Notes under the pieces: generated by a model
What the model was told of the DNA's origin: nothing
Databases searched by the model: none
The model's input: the letters and a program-made list of their open reading frames with translations, nothing else
Program-made: the position numbers and the translations under genes
Part shown: positions 1 to 6,085 of the stretch, piece by piece
How positions within the stretch are numbered: position 1 is the first letter of the stretch
How the letters are laid out: the number at the start of each line of letters is the position of its first letter
Assembly (NCBI GenBank): GCA_036844705.1
Contig: DAIUFH010000098.1
Location: 1-6,702 of the forward strand
Direction of reading: 5' to 3'
DNA from: DAIUFH01 sp036844705
GTDB taxonomy: Bacteria > Bacillota > Clostridia > Tissierellales > Tissierellaceae
DNA length: 6,702 nt

Positions 1-1
1 A

Positions 2-52
2 TTGGGAACTTTGGGTGCCGAACCAAAATCTACTACAACACCATATATTTAG
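2..52 (+). CDS. pduB: PduB shell protein, C-terminal end only (partial)
   Basis: Only the last 16 codons and the TAG stop (50-52) are present; the gene enters from the left edge. The visible residues read LGTLGAEPKSTTTPYI. Salmonella PduB ends, from memory, in a very similar GTLGSEPK...YI tail, and pduB lies directly before pduC in known pdu operons. PduB is a tandem-domain trimeric BMC shell protein that forms part of the facets and helps link shell to enzyme core. The stop is 22 bases before the chosen pduC start. The call rests on a short match plus gene order, so it is good but not certain. No domain features can be judged from this remnant. Confidence 0.85.
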   Translation: MGTLGAEPKSTTTPYI

Positions 53-60
53 TGTCAAAA

Positions 61-66
61 GGAGGG
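61..66 (+). promoter_or_regulatory. Ribosome binding site that fixes the pduC start
   Basis: GGAGGG lies 8 bases before the ATG at 75 and only 2 bases before the in-frame ATG at 69. The spacing favours 75. It also argues against a GTG at 15, which falls inside the pduB tail and would add 20 residues unlike any PduC. Confidence 0.85.
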
Positions 67-74
67 AAATGAAA

Positions 75-1742
75 ATGAAAAGATCTAAAAGATTTGAAAT
101 TCTTGAAAAGCGAGATGTAAATAAAGATGGATTCGTAAAGGAATGGCCTGAAGTTGGGTTGATAGCAATGAATAGTCCAAATGACCCAGAGCCAAGTATT
201 AAGATAGAAAACGGAAAAGTAGTCGAATTAGATGGGAAAAAACGTGAAGATTTTGACATGATAGATTTGTTTATTGCAGATTATGCAATAAATTTAGATA
301 AAGCCCTTGAAGTGATGAAAATAAATTCTACTGAAATGGCAAAAAGAATAGTAGATGTAAATATACCAAGAGAAGAGATAATAAAACTTACTACAGCTAT
401 GACACCAGCAAAGATGGTGGATGTAGTTTCAAAGATGAATGTAGTTGAGATGATGATGGCATTACAGAAGATGAGAGCTAGAAAAACCCCATCAAACCAA
501 TGTCACGTAACTAATGTTAAAGATAATCCAGTTCAAATAGCTGCTGATGCGGCAGAAGCGGCTTTAAGAGGATTCGATGAAATGGAAACAACAGTTGCAG
601 TAGTAAGATATGCTCCATTTAATGCTTTGGCATTATTAGTTGGTTCGCAAGTTGGAAGAAGTGGAGTATTAACTCAATGTGCAGTAGAGGAAGCTACAGA
701 ATTGGAATTAGGTATGAGAGGTTTAACTTGTTATGCTGAAACAGTATCTGTATATGGAACAGAAAAAGTTTTCGTAGATGGTGATGATACTCCTTGGTCT
801 AAAGCATTTTTAGCTTCAGCTTATGCATCAAGAGGACTTAAAATGAGATTTACTTCTGGTACAGGTGCAGAAGTATTGATGGGAAATGCTGAAGGAAAGT
901 CAATGCTTTATTTAGAGGCAAAATGTATATATATTGCAAGAGGTGCAGGTGTTCAAGGATTGCAAAATGGTTCTATAAGTTGTATAGGTGTTCCAGGTTC
1001 AGTTCCTTCTGGTATTAGAGCTGTACTTGCAGAAAACCTTATAACTACAATGTTGGATTTAGAGGTAGCATCAGGAAATGACCAGACTTTCTCACATTCA
1101 CCAATTAGAAGGACAGCAAGGACTTTAATGCAAATGCTACCTGGAACTGATTTTATATTCTCAGGTTATAGTGCAGTTCCAAATTATGACAATATGTTTG
1201 CAGGTTCAAATTTTGATTCATCAGATTTTGACGATTACAATATTATTCAAAGAGATTTAAAAGTAGATGGAGGATTAAAACCAATTACTGAAGAAGAAGC
1301 AATAGCTATTAGAAATAAAGCAGCTAAGGCTATACAAGCAGTATTTAAAGGTTTAGGACTTCCTACTATAACTGATGAAGAAGTAGAAGCGGCAACATAT
1401 GCTGATGGAAGCAAAGATATGCCAGAAAGAAATATGGTAGAAGATATTAAAGCTGCTGAAGAAATGATGAATAGAGGAATAACAGGAGTAGATGTAGTAA
1501 AAGCACTTTATGAAAATAAATTTGAAGATATAGCAGAGAGAGTGTTAAATATGTTGAAACAGAGGGTTTCAGGAGATTATCTTCATACTTCATCTATATT
1601 AGACAAGGATTATAATGTTATAAGTGCAGTAAACAATTGTAATGACTATATGGGACCTGGCACAGGATACAGGATGAGTGAAGAAAGATGGGACGAAATA
1701 AAGAATATTAGAAATGCTAAAAGTCCAGAAGATTTTGAATAA
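75..1742 (+). CDS. pduC: Propanediol/glycerol dehydratase large (alpha) subunit PduC
   Basis: This is the catalytic subunit of adenosylcobalamin-dependent diol/glycerol dehydratase. It converts 1,2-propanediol to propionaldehyde, or glycerol to 3-hydroxypropionaldehyde, inside the microcompartment. The 555 residues are close to the 554 of the Klebsiella/Salmonella enzymes and align to them without evident gaps through the active site. With a +1 offset, the residues known in the Klebsiella enzyme to hold substrate and metal are all present: Q142, H144, E171, E222, Q297, D336 and S363. The enzyme is therefore predicted to be active. The stretch SNQCH before the active-site His has Cys143 where the enteric enzyme has Ala, as I recall for Lactobacillus PduC. 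The start at 75 gives MKRSKRF, matching the family's N-terminus; ATG 69 is a weaker option. pduD follows after 25 bases. Diol versus glycerol preference cannot be read from this sequence alone. Confidence 0.97.
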   Translation: MKRSKRFEILEKRDVNKDGFVKEWPEVGLIAMNSPNDPEPSIKIENGKVVELDGKKREDFDMIDLFIADYAINLDKALEVMKINSTEMAKRIVDVNIPREEIIKLTTAMTPAKMVDVVSKMNVVEMMMALQKMRARKTPSNQCHVTNVKDNPVQIAADAAEAALRGFDEMETTVAVVRYAPFNALALLVGSQVGRSGVLTQCAVEEATELELGMRGLTCYAETVSVYGTEKVFVDGDDTPWSKAFLASAYASRGLKMRFTSGTGAEVLMGNAEGKSMLYLEAKCIYIARGAGVQGLQNGSISCIGVPGSVPSGIRAVLAENLITTMLDLEVASGNDQTFSHSPIRRTARTLMQMLPGTDFIFSGYSAVPNYDNMFAGSNFDSSDFDDYNIIQRDLKVDGGLKPITEEEAIAIRNKAAKAIQAVFKGLGLPTITDEEVEAATYADGSKDMPERNMVEDIKAAEEMMNRGITGVDVVKALYENKFEDIAERVLNMLKQRVSGDYLHTSSILDKDYNVISAVNNCNDYMGPGTGYRMSEERWDEIKNIRNAKSPEDFE

Positions 1743-1767
1743 TTAAATCCTGAAGGGAGGAAATAAA

Positions 1768-2424
1768 ATGGCTGTTGATGAAAAGATCATTCGCGAAATA
1801 ATTGATGAAGTTATGAAAAACTTAAATATTAATGATAAATCAATATCAAAAGATGAAAAAATAGAACCAGTTTCATTGGGGAGTTTAAAGATGGAAGAAA
1901 TAGGAGTAGCTAAAAAAGGAACTAGAAGTGATGAAATAGTTATAGGAATAGCTCCAGCTTTTGCAAAATACCAAAACAAAACCATAATCCATTTACCTCA
2001 TGATAAGGTGTTAAAAGAAATAATTGCAGGTATAGAAGAGGAAGGCTTAAAGGCTAGGGTTGTTAGAGTAAACAAAACTTCGGACGTTGCTTTTATAGGA
2101 CTTGAAGCGGCTAAGTTAAGTGGTTCAGGTATTGGCATAGGGTTGCAGTCAAAAGGTACTGCTATCATTCATCAAAAAGATTTGCAACCATTAAGCAACT
2201 TAGAGCTTTTCCCACAAGCGCCAGTAATAACATTAGATGTATATAGGGCTATAGGGAAAAATGCAGCAAAGTATGCAAAGGGAGAATCACCAAATCCAGT
2301 GCCTACTCTAAATGATCAAATGGCAAGACCAAAGTACCAAGCGTTAGCAGCACTTCTTCATATAAAAGAAACAGAGCATGTGGACTTGAATGGTAAATCT
2401 GTAGAACTTAAGGTAGAGTTTTAA
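1768..2424 (+). CDS. pduD: Propanediol dehydratase medium (beta) subunit PduD
   Basis: This beta subunit completes the cobalamin-binding face of the PduCDE dehydratase. It has 218 residues against about 224 in Salmonella. Residues 1-18 form an amphipathic helix (DEKIIREIIDEVMKNL) equivalent to the PduD encapsulation peptide, followed by a polar linker to about residue 45. The core then carries family signatures such as AGIEEEG, SGSGIGIGLQSKGT, SNLELFPQAP and, near the C-terminus, NDQMARPKYQA and HIKET. A clear GGGAGG site (1755-1760) lies 7 bases before the ATG. pduE begins 18 bases after the stop, so translation of the enzyme subunits is probably coupled. The core shares motifs (GIEEEG, GIGIG, GxNAA) with PduH further downstream, as expected from the known structural likeness of the two proteins. 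Confidence 0.96.
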   Translation: MAVDEKIIREIIDEVMKNLNINDKSISKDEKIEPVSLGSLKMEEIGVAKKGTRSDEIVIGIAPAFAKYQNKTIIHLPHDKVLKEIIAGIEEEGLKARVVRVNKTSDVAFIGLEAAKLSGSGIGIGLQSKGTAIIHQKDLQPLSNLELFPQAPVITLDVYRAIGKNAAKYAKGESPNPVPTLNDQMARPKYQALAALLHIKETEHVDLNGKSVELKVEF

Positions 2425-2429
2425 CTATT

Positions 2430-2437
2430 GGAGGTGA
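2430..2437 (+). promoter_or_regulatory. Ribosome binding site that fixes the pduE start
   Basis: GGAGGTGA is a near-perfect Shine-Dalgarno sequence 5 bases before the ATG at 2443. A TTG at 2428 overlaps the edge of this site and is therefore not a credible start, although the frame is open from there. Confidence 0.85.
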
Positions 2438-2442
2438 ATGTA

Positions 2443-2967
2443 ATGAATAAAGAAAAGATGATAGAAGAAGTTGTTAAGCAAGTTATGATGTCAATGAAAG
2501 ATGATTCAGATAAGAAAGTATCCAAGGAATGTGAAAATAAATCCCTAGGGGCAAAAATAGATGCCAAGAGAGATTATCCTTTAGCAAAAAAACGCCCAGA
2601 ACTGATTAAGACTCCTACAAATAAGAAGTTGGAAGATATAACATTAGAGAATGTTTTAAATGGAGAGATTAAGTCTACTGATGTTAGAATATCACCAGAA
2701 ACATTGGAATTACAAGCAGAGGTGGCTGAAGGAGTAAACAGGGATGCATTTGCCAAAAATTTAAGAAGAGCATCTGAGCTTATAGCTATCTCAGATGAGA
2801 GAATATTAGAAATATACAATGCATTAAGACCAAATAGATCGACTAAACAAGAACTGCTAGATATAGCAGATGAATTGGAAGAAAAATACAATGCAACAAT
2901 AAACAGCAATTTTGTAAAAGAAGCAGCAGAGGTATATGAAAAAAGGAATATGTTGAGAAGAGATTAA
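2443..2967 (+). CDS. pduE: Propanediol dehydratase small (gamma) subunit PduE
   Basis: This gamma subunit of the B12-dependent dehydratase packs against PduC in the (alpha-beta-gamma)2 enzyme. It has 174 residues from the ATG at 2443, against 173 in Salmonella. The first 18 residues (NKEKMIEEVVKQVMMSM) form an amphipathic helix like the tags on PduD and PduL, and a lysine-rich polar linker runs to about residue 43. The core shows the family stretches DYPLA, TNKKLEDITLENVL, RISPETLELQA, and ERILEIYNALRP followed by RST.ELL. Near the end, FVKEAAEVY matches the usual FVREAAxLY. It is followed by 36 non-coding bases and then pduG. Nothing suggests damage. Confidence 0.95.
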   Translation: MNKEKMIEEVVKQVMMSMKDDSDKKVSKECENKSLGAKIDAKRDYPLAKKRPELIKTPTNKKLEDITLENVLNGEIKSTDVRISPETLELQAEVAEGVNRDAFAKNLRRASELIAISDERILEIYNALRPNRSTKQELLDIADELEEKYNATINSNFVKEAAEVYEKRNMLRRD

Positions 2968-2970
2968 TTA

Positions 2971-2986
2971 TGTGTATTCATACGCA
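2971..2986 (+). other. Small hairpin in the pduE-pduG gap
   Basis: TGTGTA (2971-2976) and TACGCA (2981-2986) can pair over six base pairs, including one G-U, around a TTCA loop. It ends 4 bases before the pduG ribosome binding site. There is no T-run after it, so it is not a rho-independent terminator. A role in mRNA processing or in setting pduG translation is possible, but the stem is short and could be chance. Confidence 0.3.
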
Positions 2987-3003
2987 ACCAGGAGGTTTTA
3001 TAG

Positions 3004-4830
3004 ATGGAGTTGATAGTAGGTATAGATATAGGAAATGCTACTACAGAGACAGCTTTAGCTAGAATTTATGATGATAATATGGAGTTTTTATCTAGTAGTA
3101 TTGTTAAAACTACTGGTATAAAGGGTACACGTGAAAATATTAATGGAATATTTGCTTCCCTTAAACAAGCACTTGATAAGGCAAATATAAATATTAAAGA
3201 CGTAGATTTAATTAGAATAAATGAAGCTGCCCCGGTAATTGGTGATGTAGCGATGGAAACTATAACAGAGACTATTATAACGGAATCTACAATGATAGGG
3301 CATAATCCTTCTACACCTGGCGGAATTGGACTAGGTGTTGGCTATACCATAGACATTAGAAGGCTAAGAGAATATGATGACAAGCAGTCATTGATAGTTA
3401 TAGTTCCAAAAGAAGTGGATTTTATGGAAGCTGTATTCCTAATAAATGAAGCCTTAGAAGATGGAAAGGATATACAAGGAGCTATACTGCAAAAAGATGA
3501 TGGAGTTTTAGTTAACAATAGATTGACTAAAACTATACCAATAGTAGATGAAGTAGCTTTAATAGATAAAGTACATGAAGGGGTTAAAACTGCTATAGAA
3601 GTAGCGCCTGTTGGTGGCATAGTAGAAGTTCTTTCAAATCCTTTTGGTATAGCTACTCAATTTGGATTGACTCCAGAAGAAACTAAAATGATAGTTCCTA
3701 TAGCTAGGGCTCTTATAGGAAATAGGTCGGCTGTTGTAATAAAAACTCCTAAAGGAGATGTCAAGGAAAAGAGGATTCCATCAGGTAAGATAAACGTAAT
3801 CGGCGAAAAGAGAAGAATGTCTGTAGATGTAGAAGAAGGAGCTTCTGCTATAATGGATGTCTTAAAATCATGTTATCCAATTCTCGATATAAATGGAGAA
3901 CCTGGTACCAATGCAGGGGGAATGTTGGAGAGAGTGAGACAGGTGATGGCAAATCTTACAAAACATAATCCACGTGAAATTAAGATACAGGACCTATTAG
4001 CTGTTGATACTTTTGTTCCTCAAAAAGTAAAAGGAGGAGTTGCAGGAGAATTTTCCATGGAAAATGCAGTAGGAATGGCAGCTATGGTGAAATCTGATAG
4101 ATTACAGATGAGCATGATAGCAGAAGAATTAGAAAAATCTATAGAAGTTAAAGTTGAAGTTGGTGGAATAGAAGCAGACATGGCTATAAGGGGTGCTCTT
4201 ACAACTCCTGGTAGTAGTACCCCTCTGGCAATATTGGATATGGGGGCAGGATCTACAGATGCCTCTGTTATAGATAACAATGGAAAAATAAAATCTATAC
4301 ATTTAGCAGGTGCAGGCAACATGGTTACTATGCTCATAAATTCTGAATTAGGGTTGGAGGATTTTGGTCTAGCCGAAGATATAAAGAAATATCCACTTGC
4401 TAAAGTAGAAAGTCTTTTCCATATTAGGCATGAAGATGGCTCTGTAGAATTTTTTGAAGAGCAACTAGATCCTAAAGTTTTTGCAAGGGTAGTAATCTTA
4501 AAAGAAGGAAATATGATACCTATACCAAGTGATCATTCTTTAGAAAAGATAAAGATAGTTAGGAAAGCTAGTAAACAGAAGGTATTTGTAACTAATGCAA
4601 TAAGAGCTTTGAAGATGGTTAGCAAAACGGGAAATATAAGGGACATTGAATATGTCGTATTATTAGGCGGTTCAGCTTTAGATTTTGAAGTTCCTCAATT
4701 GGTTACCGATGCGCTATCTCAATATGGAATAGTATCGGGTAGGGCCAATATAAGAAGTGTTGAAGGGGCTAGAAATGCCGTAGCAACAGGTCTTGTATTG
4801 TCATATGGGGAGGATATGAAAAATGAATAA
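3004..4830 (+). CDS. pduG: Diol dehydratase reactivase large subunit PduG
   Basis: This is the large subunit of the PduGH reactivating factor, a chaperone-like ATPase of the actin/Hsp70 type. It frees damaged cobalamin from inactivated PduCDE so fresh adenosylcobalamin can bind. It has 608 residues, against 610 in Salmonella. ATPase-fold motifs are visible: phosphate-1 loop DIGNATTE from Asp8, phosphate-2 loop DMGAGSTD from Asp412, and an adenosine loop LLGGSALDFEVPQL from about residue 553. Other conserved family stretches are RINEAAPVIGDVAMET, ESTMIGHNPSTPGG, SNPFGIAT, EETKMIVPIARALIGNRSA, IQDLLAVDT, MVKSDRLQM and KYPLAKVESLFHIRHEDGS. GGAGGT at 2991-2996 lies 7 bases before the ATG. The last 8 bases overlap the start of pduH, suggesting coupled synthesis of the two subunits. 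The sequence looks intact and functional. Confidence 0.97.
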   Translation: MELIVGIDIGNATTETALARIYDDNMEFLSSSIVKTTGIKGTRENINGIFASLKQALDKANINIKDVDLIRINEAAPVIGDVAMETITETIITESTMIGHNPSTPGGIGLGVGYTIDIRRLREYDDKQSLIVIVPKEVDFMEAVFLINEALEDGKDIQGAILQKDDGVLVNNRLTKTIPIVDEVALIDKVHEGVKTAIEVAPVGGIVEVLSNPFGIATQFGLTPEETKMIVPIARALIGNRSAVVIKTPKGDVKEKRIPSGKINVIGEKRRMSVDVEEGASAIMDVLKSCYPILDINGEPGTNAGGMLERVRQVMANLTKHNPREIKIQDLLAVDTFVPQKVKGGVAGEFSMENAVGMAAMVKSDRLQMSMIAEELEKSIEVKVEVGGIEADMAIRGALTTPGSSTPLAILDMGAGSTDASVIDNNGKIKSIHLAGAGNMVTMLINSELGLEDFGLAEDIKKYPLAKVESLFHIRHEDGSVEFFEEQLDPKVFARVVILKEGNMIPIPSDHSLEKIKIVRKASKQKVFVTNAIRALKMVSKTGNIRDIEYVVLLGGSALDFEVPQLVTDALSQYGIVSGRANIRSVEGARNAVATGLVLSYGEDMKNE

Positions 4831-5185
4831 TGTTGATAAACCTACAATTAATATTTATTATTCATCACAAATAAGGGATAAGTCCATATATGATCAGCTA
4901 CTATGGGGAATTGAGGAAGAGGGTATTCCATACTATATGGAACCCAAGCCTTTAGAAAGCTCAATAGAATTAGGATACAAGGCAGCGGAGGATTCAAGAT
5001 TAGGTGTAGGTATTGGCATAGGTAAAGATGGGAATATTGTAGTGCACTATCAGAAGTTAAGTAAAGAGGAGCCTTTGTTTAGCTTAAATATAAAAGATGG
5101 ATATCATAATTTAAGAAAACTAGGTGCTAATGCAGCAAGATTAATAAAAGGAATCCCATTTAAACTATTTTCTGATGATGTTTAA
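4823..5185 (+). CDS. pduH: Diol dehydratase reactivase small subunit PduH
   Basis: This is the small subunit of the PduGH reactivase. It has 120 residues, against about 116 in Salmonella. Its fold in known structures resembles the dehydratase beta subunit, and it is thought to displace that subunit from the inactive enzyme during cobalamin exchange. The likeness shows here: IEEEGIPYY, RLGVGIGIGKDGNIVVHYQKL and LRKLGANAARLIKG parallel IEEEG, GSGIGIGLQSKG..IIHQKDL and YRAIGKNAAKYAKG of PduD. The ATG lies inside the end of pduG in another frame. A GGGGAGG site (4807-4813) sits 9 bases upstream, within pduG codons. The stop is 31 bases before the likely pduK start. Identification rests on position, size and motifs, all in agreement. 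Confidence 0.94.
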   Translation: MNNVDKPTINIYYSSQIRDKSIYDQLLWGIEEEGIPYYMEPKPLESSIELGYKAAEDSRLGVGIGIGKDGNIVVHYQKLSKEEPLFSLNIKDGYHNLRKLGANAARLIKGIPFKLFSDDV

Positions 5186-5201
5186 ATATATGAAAGCAAA
5201 G

Positions 5202-5209
5202 AGGGGGTG
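5202..5209 (+). promoter_or_regulatory. Ribosome binding site pointing to a TTG start for pduK
   Basis: AGGGGGTG resembles the ideal AGGAGGTG with one G for A. It lies 7 bases before the TTG at 5217. In-frame ATGs at 5175, 5178 and 5190 lie upstream of this site, have no comparable site of their own, and would add residues foreign to the BMC domain. Confidence 0.7.
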
Positions 5210-5216
5210 TGTAATA

Positions 5217-5741
5217 TTGTTTAAGTCCGCACTAGGTATAATAGAAACCGTTGGATTGGCTGCAGCAATTGAGGCTGCTGATACTGGAGTGAAATCGGCT
5301 GATGTTAAGCTTTTAGGATATGAATTAACAAAAGGCTATGGACTTGTCGCTGTAAAGTTTGCAGGAGATGTAGGAGCAGTTAAAGCTGCAGTTGAAGCTG
5401 GAAGTATTGCAGCAGCTAAAGTGAATAAGATATGGAGTACACTTGTTATACCTAGACCCCATGATGAAATTGAAAAGTTGATAAATAGCTTAGACACCGT
5501 TGGAAATTTTAAAGAGACGGAGAAAAGTGAAAACGAGGATATAGAAGTAGAAGATAGTAGTGAAGTCAAGGAAGTTGAAGAAGAAACAAAAGAAGAATTA
5601 ATAGAGGAAAAAGTTGAAGAAAAAATAGATAATGTTTATTTAAATAAAAGTGATAAAAATATATGCAATATTTGTGGAGATCCTAAATGTCCAAGGAAAA
5701 AAGGAGAGCCTAGAGCACTTTGTATTCACAATAAAAAATAA
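5217..5741 (+). CDS. pduK: BMC shell protein PduK with cysteine-cluster tail
   Basis: This is a minor shell protein of the Pdu microcompartment: a hexamer-type BMC domain with a C-terminal extension. From the likely TTG start it has 174 residues. Residues 1-90 form the BMC domain, beginning FKSALGIIETVGLAAAIEAAD and ending at the usual PRPH (79-82). Residues 98-140 are a strongly acidic Glu/Lys linker. Residues 150-171 carry C150, C153, C158 and C169 in the pattern CNICGDPKCPRKKGEPRALC, close to the Salmonella PduK tail. That tail has been suggested to hold a metal or Fe-S centre; its function is unknown. The predicted pore loop reads KGYG, one residue longer than the KIGSG loop of PduA-type proteins and with Tyr41 in place of the pore serine. 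It starts 31 bases after pduH and precedes the next shell gene by 15 bases. The TTG start is inferred from the ribosome binding site and from homology. Confidence 0.93.
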   Translation: MFKSALGIIETVGLAAAIEAADTGVKSADVKLLGYELTKGYGLVAVKFAGDVGAVKAAVEAGSIAAAKVNKIWSTLVIPRPHDEIEKLINSLDTVGNFKETEKSENEDIEVEDSSEVKEVEEETKEELIEEKVEEKIDNVYLNKSDKNICNICGDPKCPRKKGEPRALCIHNKK

Positions 5742-5756
5742 AAGGAGGAATAACAA

Positions 5757-6047
5757 ATGGGAGAAGCATTAGGAATGATAGAAACAAAAGGATTGGTTGG
5801 AGCTATAGAAGCTGCAGATACTATGACAAAATCAGCAAATGTTCAATTAATGGGATATGAAAAAATAGGTTCAGGATTAGTTACAGTAATGGTAAGAGGA
5901 GATGTAGGTGCAGTTAAGGCAGCTACTGATGCAGGAGCTGCAGCAGCAGAAAGAGTGGGGGAAGTAGTTTCAGTACATGTAATTCCAAGACCACATATGG
6001 ATACAGAAAAGATATTACCACATGTACAAGTAGAAGAAACAAAATAA
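5757..6047 (+). CDS. pduJ: Hexameric BMC shell protein of the PduA/PduJ type
   Basis: This is a major facet protein of the microcompartment: a single-domain hexamer whose central pore lets propanediol in and retains aldehyde. It has 96 residues, against 94 for PduA and 91 for PduJ. Hallmarks are EALGMIETKGL, EAAD, KSANVQL, GYEKIGSGLVTV, RGDVGAVKAATDAGA and VIPRPH. Lys25 corresponds to PduA Lys26 at the hexamer edge. The pore loop KIGSG places Ser39 at the PduA Ser40 position, and Arg78 of PRPH is the edge arginine. GLVGAIEAAD and SANVQL look like PduJ, while TDAGAAAA looks like PduA. The symbol pduJ is chosen from its position between pduH and pduL, and a separate pduA may lie before pduB outside the window. 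AAGGAGG stands about 8 bases before the ATG. Identity as a shell hexamer is certain; PduA versus PduJ is not. Confidence 0.93.
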   Translation: MGEALGMIETKGLVGAIEAADTMTKSANVQLMGYEKIGSGLVTVMVRGDVGAVKAATDAGAAAAERVGEVVSVHVIPRPHMDTEKILPHVQVEETK

Positions 6048-6069
6048 TTTAGAGGTATTTATAGCTTAT

Positions 6070-6075
6070 GGAGGG
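6070..6075 (+). promoter_or_regulatory. Ribosome binding site for pduL
   Basis: GGAGGG lies 10 bases before the ATG at 6086. An in-frame ATG at 6068 has a weaker AGAGGT 11 bases upstream and would add six residues (MEGELY). The downstream start fits the usual short PduL N-terminus better. Confidence 0.65.
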
Positions 6076-6085
6076 AGAACTTTAT

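Noticed and set aside
1743..1985. Open frame of 80 codons on the reverse strand at the start of pduD
   Set aside because: It lies opposite the well-supported pduD gene, shows no recognisable protein and has a composition typical of an antisense shadow.
4031..4042. Strong GGAGGAG ribosome-binding-like sequence inside pduG, followed by possible starts
   Set aside because: It encodes Lys-Gly-Gly-Val in a conserved part of PduG, and no separate gene or known internal start follows.
2574..4337. Reverse-strand open frames opposite pduE (2574-2909) and pduG (3342-3620, 4020-4337)
   Set aside because: They are Ser/Ile-rich products of AT-rich coding DNA read backwards, without ribosome binding sites or family motifs.
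5511..5640. Purine-rich, repeat-like GAAGAA stretch in pduK
   Set aside because: It is the degenerate coding of a Glu/Lys-rich linker; there is no regular repeat unit, so it is not annotated as a repeat.
5217..6047. Similarity between the first halves of pduK and the next shell gene, as a possible recent duplication
   Set aside because: The likeness is at protein level and typical of all BMC-domain families; the DNA has diverged and the pore loops differ in length.
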